In this document: positions 43,001 to 50,845 of the stretch, one piece after another
How positions within the stretch are numbered: the first letter of the stretch is position 1
Layout: each line of letters begins with the position of its first letter
From: Actinomycetes bacterium
Lineage (GTDB): Bacteria; Actinomycetota; Acidimicrobiia; Acidimicrobiales; GCA-2861595
Assembly (NCBI GenBank): GCA_023264975.1
Contig: JAHFUS010000023.1
Span: 1-52,163 of the forward strand
DNA: 52,163 nucleotides
Direction: 5' to 3'
Program-made: the position numbers and the translations under genes
The notes under the pieces: model-generated
The model's input: the letters and a program-made list of their open reading frames with translations, nothing else
Told to the model about the DNA's origin: nothing
Databases searched by the model: none

Positions 43001-44356
43001 TCACGCGAGGCCGAGGAGAGCGATGGTCAGCACGAGGGAGAAGGCACCGACGAAGTCGACCGACGAGCTGACGACAGGAATGCCGTAGGTGTCGGGGTCG
43101 AGCCCGGTGCGCACCGCCGCGATGGTGCCGTAGTACGCCACCACGACCACGAAGACCACCGCTGCCATGCCACCGATGACCGACACGCCCACCATCTGGG
43201 CCAGACCGGGACTGGCGTGGTGAAGGAGCCCGCTCACCGCATGGGCACCCACGCCGTTGAACAGGTACACGGGCAGGCCGAGGAGGAAGACCAGGGCGAT
43301 GTCGCCACGCGCCTCGTGCCCGGGGATGGCGGTGGGCGAGACGCTGCCCAGCACCAGCTTGGTGGACAGCCGGCCGGACAGGATGCCGCCGAGGGCGCCG
43401 GCACTGCTGAGGTGGGCTGGTACCAGGACGAGCAGGGCGGGCAGGGCGTCGAAGGAGTGGAAGCGCCGCTCCAGGACGATGCCGGCCATGGCGCTCACCG
43501 CCCCGGCCACCACGAGCACCGGCAGCGATTCCCGCACGATCCGGCGCAGCAGGTCGAGCCGGGACAGGGCGCCGAGGATGAGGGCCCCGATCGACACGGC
43601 GAGGGCGAGAACGCCGATGGCCGGGGTGACGATGGCGAACCCGACGAGGAACGTGGCCAGGTAGAGGGAAGGCAGGGTGAGGACGTCGCCCAAGGTGGAC
43701 ACGAGCGGCGCGGTGACGTTGTCGAGGTCCCAGTCGTGGCGGACGGCGCCGGCGGTGAGGGCGAGGGCGCCCACGAGCACGAGTACCGATGCGATGAGCC
43801 CTCCCACCACCGAGATCAGTGCCAGGTCGAGGATGGAGATCGTGTCGGTGATGCCGAGGGCCACCGCCACCGACTTGGCGATAACGGCCAGCAGCCCGGA
43901 CATGGCCAGGGTCAGGGCCAGCACGGCCGTCACGTTCTGGCCGAGGGCCGTCGTGCGCTTTGTGGACAGCTCGAACGTGCCGGCGTGGATCGTGGTGCTG
44001 ATCCGGTTGCCGAAGGCGCCGAAGATGTTGCCCCGCAGGCCGATGGCGGCCGGCACCAGCACGAGCAGGCCGGGCAGCTTCTCGAAGGTGCCGGTGATCG
44101 ATCCGAGGAAGGCTCCGGCGAGCAGGCTGGTGGAGCTGTTCAGGCCGAGGGCGACGAGGCTCTGGCGGACGGCCGCCGCATCGGGCCCGAGCAGGCCGAG
44201 AAGGCGGCGGACCAGCCACCGCAAAGGCCGGGGCCGGCCCTTGGCGACGACGACGACCTTCTGGGCGCTAGCCCTGGCGCGCTTGGCTCCTTCGAGCGCA
44301 GGGCGCGGGATGCGCTCGAGCGTGGCCCGGCGCGAGCGATCGCGGGTGCGCACCAC
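43001..44356 (-). CDS. MgtE/SLC41-like divalent cation transporter with two membrane repeats
   Basis: The 451-residue protein has a basic N-terminus and two tandem MgtE-type membrane repeats. The signatures are VPAAIGLRGNIFGAFGNRIS with TTIHAG in the first, and VPAHLSSAGALGGILSGRLS in the second. The closing motif is TYGIPVVSSSVDFVGAFSLV. It lacks the cytoplasmic N and CBS domains of classic MgtE, as in SLC41-type and archaeal-style duplicated forms; the PhoU/TrkA-C protein downstream may replace that sensor. It likely transports magnesium across the cytoplasmic membrane. The GTG start has GGAGG somewhat far upstream. Confidence 0.88.
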   Translation of the reverse strand: MVRTRDRSRRATLERIPRPALEGAKRARASAQKVVVVAKGRPRPLRWLVRRLLGLLGPDAAAVRQSLVALGLNSSTSLLAGAFLGSITGTFEKLPGLLVLVPAAIGLRGNIFGAFGNRISTTIHAGTFELSTKRTTALGQNVTAVLALTLAMSGLLAVIAKSVAVALGITDTISILDLALISVVGGLIASVLVLVGALALTAGAVRHDWDLDNVTAPLVSTLGDVLTLPSLYLATFLVGFAIVTPAIGVLALAVSIGALILGALSRLDLLRRIVRESLPVLVVAGAVSAMAGIVLERRFHSFDALPALLVLVPAHLSSAGALGGILSGRLSTKLVLGSVSPTAIPGHEARGDIALVFLLGLPVYLFNGVGAHAVSGLLHHASPGLAQMVGVSVIGGMAAVVFVVVVAYYGTIAAVRTGLDPDTYGIPVVSSSVDFVGAFSLVLTIALLGLA

Positions 44357-44513
44357 GACTCGGAGGCCTCCGCGAGATCACGGGCCGCAGTCTATGAGCG
44401 TGCCGCTAGGTCGGGGATCGCGGCTCCTCGGCGTCCACCGAATCGCCTCCGGCCTCGTTGGCGACCCCGCGCCGTTCCGATCGGGCCGCAGTAAGCCGGG
44501 CCACCGCGTGGCC

Positions 44514-44519
44514 TAGCTT
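44514..44519 (+). promoter_or_regulatory. Leaderless-type -10 hexamer TAGCTT
   Basis: The hexamer ends 8 bases before the ATG at 44528 and decides that start over the in-frame TTG at 44519. Confidence 0.55.
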
Positions 44520-44527
44520 TGCCCGAG

Positions 44528-45526
44528 ATGGCCCTCGCCCCCCGACGCCGCCGCGGGCGCCGGCCGCGGTTGCTCCTGTTCGGGCTCCTCGCCACCGTGG
44601 TCGTGCTGCTCGTGAACAGCGCCTTGTCGTCGTCCGACAATCCGTCGCGGCGGCTGGCCCAGCTGGCCTACCTCGACGAGGTGCGGCCCCAGGTCGACCT
44701 GTCCACCGCCCAGGGTGCGTCGATCGCCCAGGTGCGGACGGAAGCGGTCAACCTCGGCCGGGAGGGGGCGACGCGGCGGGTGGCCCGGATCGTCCGGGAC
44801 GCAGATGCCGTGCTGACCGCCGTCCGTCGGATCACGCCGCCCGACGGCCTGGGGACGACGCACAGCATTCTCCTCGCCACCGTGGCCATCCGGGCGCGGG
44901 TCGCCTCCAGCGTGGCCGCCGGCCTCACCGGCGCCCTCACCTCCGGCCCGCCCGAGCCCGCGGTGGACGAGCTCGTGCAGGCGGGCGAGGAGATGCTGGC
45001 GGCTGACCAGACCTACAAGGTCTTCGTCGACGCGGTCCCCACGCCGGCCGGGGTGACGGCGCCACTGCTGCCGGTGTCGACGTGGGCGGCCGAACCGATG
45101 CTGTGGAGCCGCCCCGAGCTGGCCGCCTTCGTAGCCTCGATCCGGGCCGGCACCACCCTCACCGCCGTGCACGACGTCGGGGTCCTCACCGTGGTGACCG
45201 ACCCGGTGCAGGTCGCAACCGAGGGCAGCGCGGCCGTGCTGCCGCTGGTCAAGACGCTGCGGCTGGACATCGTGGTGGCCAACACGGGCAACTCGCCCGA
45301 GAAGGCGGTGCCGGTGGTGGCCACCCTCATCGGTCCGGCCGGCGAGATCGACACGGCGCGGGACTTCGTCGACCTGGCCCCCGGGCAGCGCCGGGCCGTG
45401 CCGCTTGGTGGCCTTCGGCCGGCCGTCGGCGGACCGTCGACCCTCACCGTGATGATCGGGCCGGTCGAGGGCGAGGCCTCGTTCCCGGACAACGAACGGT
45501 CGATCGGCCTGGTGATGCGGGGCTGA
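44528..45526 (+). CDS. Membrane-anchored extracytoplasmic hypothetical protein
   Basis: The 332-residue protein has a basic start, one helix (about 15-32, LLLFGLLATVVVLLVNSAL) and a helical external part (40-190: LAQLAYLDEVRPQVDLSTAQ, AIRARVASSVAAGLTGAL). A C-terminal beta domain (230-330) with LRLDIVVANTGNSPEKAVPV and FVDLAPGQRRAVPLGGL resembles CARDB-type adhesion modules. It is anchored outside the membrane with unknown function. It is convergent with larC and followed by a strong hairpin. Confidence 0.72.
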   Translation: MALAPRRRRGRRPRLLLFGLLATVVVLLVNSALSSSDNPSRRLAQLAYLDEVRPQVDLSTAQGASIAQVRTEAVNLGREGATRRVARIVRDADAVLTAVRRITPPDGLGTTHSILLATVAIRARVASSVAAGLTGALTSGPPEPAVDELVQAGEEMLAADQTYKVFVDAVPTPAGVTAPLLPVSTWAAEPMLWSRPELAAFVASIRAGTTLTAVHDVGVLTVVTDPVQVATEGSAAVLPLVKTLRLDIVVANTGNSPEKAVPVVATLIGPAGEIDTARDFVDLAPGQRRAVPLGGLRPAVGGPSTLTVMIGPVEGEASFPDNERSIGLVMRG

Positions 45527-45531
45527 ACCGG

Positions 45532-45579
45532 TTCTGGTACCGGAAACCGACCGGTGGCGGTCGATTCCCGGTACCAGAA
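45532..45579. terminator. Strong hairpin between convergent genes
   Basis: Bases 45532-45543 and 45568-45579 pair perfectly, and the interior (CGACC with GGTCG) can pair too, making an extended stem. It lies just past the stop of the plus-strand gene and 20 bases from the larC stop. The outer arms start TTCTGGT and end ACCAGAA, as in the hairpin at 45-94. Confidence 0.65.
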
Positions 45580-45598
45580 GGTGGTGGGCGAGAAGCCG

Positions 45599-46810
45599 TC
45601 AGCCGGCTTCGTCGCCCGCCCCGTCGGCGCGGACCGGACCGGGGGGATCGAGGCGGCGGAACTCGGCCTCGGCCCGGAAGACGACCTCACGCAGCGGCAC
45701 GCCGGCCCGGCGCGCTACGCGGGCGGCGTCGTCGTGCTCCACCTTCACCCGGCCGGGGCTCACCTTCACCCGCACCGGGAGGCCGGCCACCTCGACCTCG
45801 GTCTCCTCCCGCACCCGGGGCCAGCGCTCCAAGGTGGTGCCCCGCACCCCGAGGGAGCCGGTCTCGGCGGTGAGCACGCGGGCCACCTGGGAGGCGAGGG
45901 CGGGGTCGCACAGGGCGCTCACCGTGTAGGCGGGCCGGCCCTTCTTCATGAGGATGGGTGTGACCCAGGCATCGTGGGCGCCCGCCTCGAGCAGGGCGGC
46001 GACGGCGTGGGCGACGGTCTCGCCGGTGACGTCGTCCACGTTCACCTCGAGCAGGGTGACGGGCTGGCCCGGCAGCGGCGCCGCCTCGTCGGTGGGAACG
46101 CCGACGACGACCTGGGTGGCGTTGGGCAGCCCGTCGATCTCCCTGGAGCCAGCGCCGAAGCCGACCGCCTCAACCGTCATGGCCGGCATCGGCCCGTAGC
46201 CGGAGGCATTGGCGGCGAGGAGGGCGGCGCCGGTCGGCGTTGTGAGCTCGACCGTCACCTCGCGTCCGTAGGTGGGCACGCCCTTGAGCAGCTCGACCAC
46301 AGCCGGCGCCGGGTTGGGCAGCATGCCGTGGGCGGTGCGGACCATCCCGAGGCCCGTGGCGACCGGGCTGGCGTAGATCCGCTCCACCCCGAGGAGCTCC
46401 AGAGCGGCGCACGTACCGACCACGTCGACGATGGCGTCGATGCCACCGACCTCGTGGAAGTGGACCTGGGAGGGATGGCGGCCGTGCATGCGGCCCTCGA
46501 CCTCGGCCAGCGCGGCGAAGGTGGCCAGTGCCCGGTCCCGTACCCGGCGGGGGAGCCGTCCCTCCTCCACCATCCCGGCGATGTGGCCGTGGGTGCGCAC
46601 GACGGGGCTGTCGCCGGCCCGGACGTCGATGCGCGTCGCCGCGATACCCGAACGCTGCACGGCATGGGCCTCCACCGTCCACCCGCTCACGGGGAGGCGC
46701 CGCACCATCGCCAGCACCTCGTCGAGGTCGGCGCCGGCGTCGACCAGGCTGGCGAGGGCCATGTCGCCGGCGATGCCGGAGAAGCAGTGGAACCAGGCGA
46801 TCGAGCCCAT
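45599..46810 (-). CDS. larC: Nickel-pincer cofactor biosynthesis protein LarC
   Basis: The 403-residue protein opens with IAWFHCFSGIAGDMALASLV, the LarC signature. RTHGHIAGMVEEGRLP and VHFHEVGGIDAIVDVVGT, rich in His, and TTPTGAALLAANA follow. The C-terminal half has LEVNVDDVTGETVAHAVAAL and TPILMKKGRPAYTVSALC. LarC inserts nickel into the pyridinium-dithiocarboxylate cofactor used by lactate racemase-like enzymes, with CTP hydrolysis. The ATG overlaps the larB stop by one base, so the genes are coupled. The LarE sulphur insertase and a LarA-type enzyme are not in the window. Confidence 0.93.
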   Translation of the reverse strand: MGSIAWFHCFSGIAGDMALASLVDAGADLDEVLAMVRRLPVSGWTVEAHAVQRSGIAATRIDVRAGDSPVVRTHGHIAGMVEEGRLPRRVRDRALATFAALAEVEGRMHGRHPSQVHFHEVGGIDAIVDVVGTCAALELLGVERIYASPVATGLGMVRTAHGMLPNPAPAVVELLKGVPTYGREVTVELTTPTGAALLAANASGYGPMPAMTVEAVGFGAGSREIDGLPNATQVVVGVPTDEAAPLPGQPVTLLEVNVDDVTGETVAHAVAALLEAGAHDAWVTPILMKKGRPAYTVSALCDPALASQVARVLTAETGSLGVRGTTLERWPRVREETEVEVAGLPVRVKVSPGRVKVEHDDAARVARRAGVPLREVVFRAEAEFRRLDPPGPVRADGAGDEAG

Positions 46811-47547
46811 CAGCGCAGGAGGCGGACCACCGCGCAGGCGGCGCCGAAGCCGTTGTCGATGCCGACGACGCTGAGCCCGGAGGCACACGACGCGAGCATC
46901 CCGATTAGGGCGGTGATCCCCTCGAACGAGGAGCCGTACCCCACGCTGGTGGGCACGGCGACCACGGGTGCGCCAGTGATGCCGCCCACCACGCTGGCCA
47001 GCGCACCCTCCATGCCCGCCACCACCACCACGGCGTCGGCTGCGGCCAGGTCGTCGGCGACGGCGAGGAGGCGATGGACCCCGGCGACGCCGCAGTCGGC
47101 CACGGTGCGGGGCCGGAAGCCGTGGGCGGTGAGGGTCGCCGCGCACTCCTCGGCCACAGGGAGGTCGGCGGTGCCGGCGGTCACCACGAGGATCACGCCG
47201 GGCCGTTCGGCGGACGACCGCCACGCCAGGGTGCGGCCGGTCTGGGTGCCCCCGGGGTTGCGCTCGAGGGCGGCCGTGGCCTGCTCGGGGTCGGCCCGGG
47301 TGAGGAGGACCGGCGACGATCCGGGCTCCGACAGCAGTTCGGCCACGATGGCGGCGCAGTGCTCGGACGTCTTGCCCGGTGCATAGACGGCTTCGGCCAG
47401 ACCCTGGCGAAGCGCCCGGTGGTGGTCGGCCTTGGCGAAGCCCAGGTCGACGAACGGCAGCCGCCGTAGGCGCGCCACGGCGTCGTCCGGCGACAGGGCG
47501 CCGGAGCGCACGTCGTCGATCAGCTGTCGCAGCGACCCCTCGTCCAT
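46810..47547 (-). CDS. larB: Nickel-pincer cofactor biosynthesis protein LarB
   Basis: The 245-residue protein has the LarB/PurE-like C-terminal domain: VILVVTAGTADLPVAEECAA, ADAVVVVAGMEGALASVVGG, then VVAVPTSVGYGSSFEGITAL and GIDNGFGAA. The N-terminal 90 residues contain PFVDLGFAKADHHRALR and EAVYAPGKT, both typical of LarB. It carboxylates the pyridinium ring of nicotinic acid adenine dinucleotide in the first step of cofactor synthesis. It is the first gene of a larB-larC pair. A GATACT hexamer about 9 bases upstream of the ATG is its likely -10. Confidence 0.93.
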   Translation of the reverse strand: MDEGSLRQLIDDVRSGALSPDDAVARLRRLPFVDLGFAKADHHRALRQGLAEAVYAPGKTSEHCAAIVAELLSEPGSSPVLLTRADPEQATAALERNPGGTQTGRTLAWRSSAERPGVILVVTAGTADLPVAEECAATLTAHGFRPRTVADCGVAGVHRLLAVADDLAAADAVVVVAGMEGALASVVGGITGAPVVAVPTSVGYGSSFEGITALIGMLASCASGLSVVGIDNGFGAACAVVRLLR

Positions 47548-47597
47548 GACCCGCCCAGTATCCGGGAAATCACGAGCAGGTGCCCAGCCTTGAGGCC

Positions 47598-47603
47598 TAG
47601 CCT
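47598..47603 (+). promoter_or_regulatory. Leaderless-type -10 hexamer TAGCCT for pheA
   Basis: The hexamer ends 9 bases before the ATG at 47613 and is divergent from the larB start. Confidence 0.55.
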
Positions 47604-47612
47604 GCGCCCTCG

Positions 47613-48569
47613 ATGACGCGCCTCGCCTTCCTGGGCCCTCCCGGGACCTTCACCGAGGAGGCCCTCCTCACCCAGCCCGACCTGGCTGAGTTCGACCTCG
47701 TGCCCATGCGGTCGATGCCCGACGTGCTGGCCGCCGCCCAGATCGGCGAAGTCGAGCTCGCCTTCGTGGCGCTCGAGAACTCCATCGAGGGCACGGTCAA
47801 CGTGACTCTCGACTCGCTCATCTTCGACACCGACCTGCTCATCCGCCGAGAGGTGATCCTGCCCGTCACCCTCGACCTGCTGGTGCCGCCGGGCACGACC
47901 CTGGCCGACGTCGAGCGCGTCGTGTCGATCCCCCATGCATCGGCCCAGTGCCGCAGCTGGTTCGCTGCCAACCTGCCCGGCGTGCGGTTGGTCGCCGCGA
48001 ACTCCACGGCCGAAGCGGCGGAACAGGTCGGGCGGGACAAGCCGGCGGGCACGGCGGCCGTGGGCACTGCGTTGGCGGCCAAGCTGTACGGGCTCGACGT
48101 CGTGGCCTCGTCGATCGGCGATCACGACGACAACGCCACCCGGTTCGTGCTGGTGAGCCCGTCGGGCATTCCCGCCCCCACCGGCCACGACAAGACGAGC
48201 ATCGTGTGCTTCCAGCGCGCCGACCGGCCGGGCAGCCTGCACGCCATACTCGGCCAGTTCTCGGCCCGCAACATCAACCTCACCAAGCTGGAGTCCCGGC
48301 CCACCAAGCGGGGCCTCGGCAACTACTGCTTCGTCATCGACCTCGAGGGTCACGTGGACGACGAAGTGGTGGCCGACTGCCTGCGCGACCTCCACGCGCA
48401 GTTGGCGGGCCTGAAATTCCTCGGCTCCTACCCGGCGGCGGGCGAGCATGGCCCCGCCATCCGCCGTGACGCCGACGAGGCGTGGAAGGCGGCGCACGCC
48501 TGGATCACCGACCTCCGGGCCGGCATCCTCCCGGCGGGCGAACCGGGCACCACCGCACCGCCCGGGTAG
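47613..48569 (+). CDS. pheA: Prephenate dehydratase
   Basis: The 318-residue protein starts RLAFLGPPGTFTEEALL, the PDT signature, with VALENSIEGTVNVTLD and DNATRFVLVS (the catalytic TRF). A C-terminal ACT domain (about 195-280) has DRPGSLHAILGQFSARNINL and TKLESRP, which binds phenylalanine for feedback control. It turns prephenate into phenylpyruvate. No chorismate mutase domain is fused. It ends 13 bases before the tRNA-Ser gene. Confidence 0.95.
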   Translation: MTRLAFLGPPGTFTEEALLTQPDLAEFDLVPMRSMPDVLAAAQIGEVELAFVALENSIEGTVNVTLDSLIFDTDLLIRREVILPVTLDLLVPPGTTLADVERVVSIPHASAQCRSWFAANLPGVRLVAANSTAEAAEQVGRDKPAGTAAVGTALAAKLYGLDVVASSIGDHDDNATRFVLVSPSGIPAPTGHDKTSIVCFQRADRPGSLHAILGQFSARNINLTKLESRPTKRGLGNYCFVIDLEGHVDDEVVADCLRDLHAQLAGLKFLGSYPAAGEHGPAIRRDADEAWKAAHAWITDLRAGILPAGEPGTTAPPG

Positions 48570-48582
48570 CCTTGACGTCCCG

Positions 48583-48665
48583 GGAGGGATGGCAGAGCGG
48601 CCGAATGCGAGGCTCTTGAAAAGCCTTGGACACACGTCCCGTGGGTTCAAATCCCACTCCCTCCG
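48583..48665 (+). tRNA. tRNA-Ser (anticodon UGA)
   Basis: The cloverleaf is complete. The acceptor stem is GGAGGGA (48583-48589) with TCCCTCC (48658-48664) and discriminator G. The anticodon stem AGGCT/AGCCT closes the loop CTTGAAA, with anticodon TGA at 48617-48619. The long variable arm GGAC/GTCC marks a serine tRNA, and the T arm is GTGGG/CCCAC. CCA is not encoded. The recombinase gene starts 100 bases downstream, so the 3' end is a likely attachment site. Confidence 0.95.
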
Positions 48666-48719
48666 CCGCAGTTCAGAGGCTATTTCGCTTCTTGATCAGG
48701 TCCAGGCAGAAGCGTCCGC

Positions 48720-48739
48720 TGTCCATAACTTGTCCATAA
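48720..48739 (+). repeat. Direct repeat TGTCCATAA between tRNA-Ser and the recombinase
   Basis: The nine-base word occurs at 48720-48728 and 48731-48739, an 11-base period (one helical turn). Such repeats beside an att site often bind the recombinase arm domain. Confidence 0.45.
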
Positions 48740-48752
48740 ACCTCGGTCCGGT

Positions 48753-48758
48753 TATCTT
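48753..48758 (+). promoter_or_regulatory. -10-like hexamer TATCTT before the recombinase gene
   Basis: The hexamer ends 7 bases before the GTG at 48766, which favours this start over the in-frame codons that run through the tRNA gene. Confidence 0.5.
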
Positions 48759-48765
48759 CGTACCT

Positions 48766-49947
48766 GTGCCCGGGAGCATCCGCCAGCGAGGTCCTCACAC
48801 GTGGCAGGTCCGGGTGTCCGCCGGGCGCGACCCGGCGACCGGCCGGTACCGCTACGTGTCCCGCACGGTTGAGGGCGGGAAGCGTGCAGCACAGCTGGCG
48901 GTAGCGGAACTGGCCGTAGCGGTGGAGCGGGGCCACGTGAGGCCCCTGCGGGGGAGCGTCGCCGAGCTGCTCGAGAAGTGGATGGCGCACATCGAGGTCC
49001 AAGGCCGGGCGCCCGCCACGCTTGTGCGCTACCGCTCGGCGATCTCGGCCAACATCGTGCCGGCGCTGGGCCACATCGACGTAGCCAAGCTGTCCGCCGC
49101 GGACCTGGACGGCTTCTACGCTGCACTCCTCGCCCGCGGGCTCAAGCCGCTGTCGGTGCGCAAGTGCCACGCCGTCCTCTCGGCCTCGCTCCGCCAGGCC
49201 GTTCGATGGGGCTGGATCGACCGCAGCCCGATCGACCGGAGTTCACCGCCGTCGCCACGCACGAGGGAGATCGTCCCGCCGACGATTCCCGAGGTCCATC
49301 TCCTCTTGGCGAAGTGCGAGCAGTCGAACCCGGACCTCGCCAGTCTCATCTACGTCGCCGTCACCACGGGATGCCGGCGAGGCGAGCTGTGCGGGCTGCG
49401 GTGGGCCGACGTCGACCTCGACCAGGCGACGCTGGTCGTGGCCCGATCCATCTCCGACACCCCGGGCAGCGTGGCGGTGAAGGAGACCAAGACCCACCAG
49501 ACCCGTCGCCTCGCGCTGGACGGCTCGACCGTCGAGGTGCTTCGCCGTCAACACGACCGGGCCACAGCGCGGACACGGGCCGTCGGTGTCACGTGGGATG
49601 CCAACAGCTACGTCTGGTCCCAGGAGGTCGACGGCTCCCGACCGTACCGGCCCGATCGGGTGACCGGCGCATTCCGCGGCCTGCGCGACCGGGTCGGCCT
49701 CCATCACCTGACCTTCCACGCGCTCCGCCACTTCTCGGCGACCGCCCTTGCCGGGCGGGGAGTCGGCGTCCGCACCATCGCCGGCCGTCTCGGCCATGCG
49801 AATCCCAACGTGACGCTCCGCACGTATGCCCACTTCCTTGAGGTGTCCGACCGGGAGGCCGCCGCCGTCATGGGCGACCTCGCCGCCGCCTTGGACTACG
49901 AGATCGAGGTCGATGCTTCCGGCGCTACCCCCGTCCGATCGGGCTGA
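48766..49947 (+). CDS. Tyrosine recombinase/integrase
   Basis: The 393-residue protein has an N-terminal arm-binding domain (about 1-60), starting VPGSIRQRGPHTWQVRVSAG. A SAM-like core-binding domain (about 65-155) has LLEKWMAHIEVQGRAPATLV. The catalytic domain has Arg204 in TGCRRGELCGLRW, His318 and Arg321 in FHALRHFSA, His344 in LGHANP and nucleophile Tyr354 in RTYAHF. All are present, so it should be active. It would integrate the element at the adjacent tRNA-Ser 3' end. Its 3' end overlaps the convergent excisionase-like gene by 52 bases. Confidence 0.95.
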   Translation: MPGSIRQRGPHTWQVRVSAGRDPATGRYRYVSRTVEGGKRAAQLAVAELAVAVERGHVRPLRGSVAELLEKWMAHIEVQGRAPATLVRYRSAISANIVPALGHIDVAKLSAADLDGFYAALLARGLKPLSVRKCHAVLSASLRQAVRWGWIDRSPIDRSSPPSPRTREIVPPTIPEVHLLLAKCEQSNPDLASLIYVAVTTGCRRGELCGLRWADVDLDQATLVVARSISDTPGSVAVKETKTHQTRRLALDGSTVEVLRRQHDRATARTRAVGVTWDANSYVWSQEVDGSRPYRPDRVTGAFRGLRDRVGLHHLTFHALRHFSATALAGRGVGVRTIAGRLGHANPNVTLRTYAHFLEVSDREAAAVMGDLAAALDYEIEVDASGATPVRSG

Positions 49948-50213
49948 CCGGCCAGGAGCTCCTGCAGCGAGATGAGAGCGACGACGAGCCGTCGGCCGAG
50001 CCGGATGGCGGGCAGCTCACCCCGGGCGATGAGGTCGTAGACGAGGTCCTTCGAAACGCCGAGCAGCCGGGCTGCCTCGTCCACGCTCACCGCCAGCCGT
50101 TCCCGCGTGGCGTCACCCACCGGAAGACGGTCTGCGCTGTCGGCGCTGGCCACCTCGTTGGTACCGGTGGAACCTCCCGAGGATCGGGCCCTGCCGAGCG
50201 ATCCGTTGCGCAT
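49896..50213 (-). CDS. Excisionase-like helix-turn-helix DNA-binding protein
   Basis: The 105-residue protein has a central MerR/excisionase-type HTH (LAVSVDEAARLLGVSKDLVY, then DLIARGELPAIRLGRRLVV) typical of the HTH_17 family. The N-terminal 40 residues are Ser/Gly-rich and disordered. It may direct excision of the element or repress the recombinase. GGAGGAGG precedes the ATG. It overlaps the recombinase gene end-to-end on the opposite strand, so transcription of one may interfere with the other. Confidence 0.85.
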   Translation of the reverse strand: MRNGSLGRARSSGGSTGTNEVASADSADRLPVGDATRERLAVSVDEAARLLGVSKDLVYDLIARGELPAIRLGRRLVVALISLQELLAGQPDRTGVAPEASTSIS

Positions 50214-50845
50214 GGTGCAGCCTCCTCCACGGTCCGGGTGGACCGTCGGCAGAGGTAGTCTAGCATCGTTGTAAGCAGGTTCTTACCGCTAGATACGGTT
50301 AGTTAGCTCCTTCGGCTTTCAGCCCAATCAAGACCGGCCCGACGGCCGCAGCTCTGGCGTCCGGCATCCCGAGGGAGCGGCCAGAGCCGCGACAGAGCCG
50401 GCAAAGGCAGCATCTGGGTAGACGTGTCATTTCCGCTCTAGTTGCCCCTCAGTGCCGCTCTAATGTCCTTCTGGTGGCCATACTGCGGCATCCGGCTGTC
50501 GGAGCGTGGTCGGCCGTCCTCGGCGTGCCGTCGTGGCCGAGCCCGGTCGGGCGGGCCGTGGCCCGGGCCGTCGACGCCGGCCCTGCTGGCTCACCTACAC
50601 CACTCGACGCCTTGCGGCCCCTGACCCGCCTCATTCGCCGAGACCTCGCCAGCGACCGTCCCGGCCCTCCGACCACCGATGTCCGCCACCCCCGAAAACC
50701 CGACTGTCGACACCCACCCGATGCGTCCGCCAGAACGTGAAACTAGCTCCACAGTCGGCATGGATCGGCCGGCTCCGGACCGCCTCGTGCGTGGGTTACC
50801 CGCCACGATGGTGGGCCTGAGCCACATGACGGAAGGAGCCGACCG
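50214..50845. other. Long non-coding region between the excisionase-like gene and the IS110 transposase
   Basis: About 630 bases carry no supported gene. The first 120 are AT-richer and hold the excisionase promoter region with inverted repeats (50231-50244; 50271-50286). The word CCGCTCTA occurs twice near 50430-50460. The last 300 bases are GC-rich with short palindromes. In IS110-group elements the long left non-coding end encodes the bridge RNA that guides target and donor recognition, so this region is where such an RNA is expected. The exact IS boundary cannot be fixed by eye. Confidence 0.45.
50271..50286 (-). promoter_or_regulatory. Operator-like inverted repeat GTAAG-n6-CTTAC
   Basis: The perfect five-base arms lie 58-73 bases upstream of the excisionase-like ATG, in a locally AT-rich patch. 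It is a candidate operator for that HTH protein. Confidence 0.4.

Noticed and set aside
44357-44527. Magnesium-sensing riboswitch before the MgtE-like gene
   Set aside because: I found no M-box-like conserved elements or stable alternating stems; the gap is short and shared with a divergent promoter.
48448-48765. Recombinase start upstream of the tRNA gene
   Set aside because: That frame runs through tRNA-Ser; the GTG at 48766 follows a -10 hexamer and begins the arm-binding domain.
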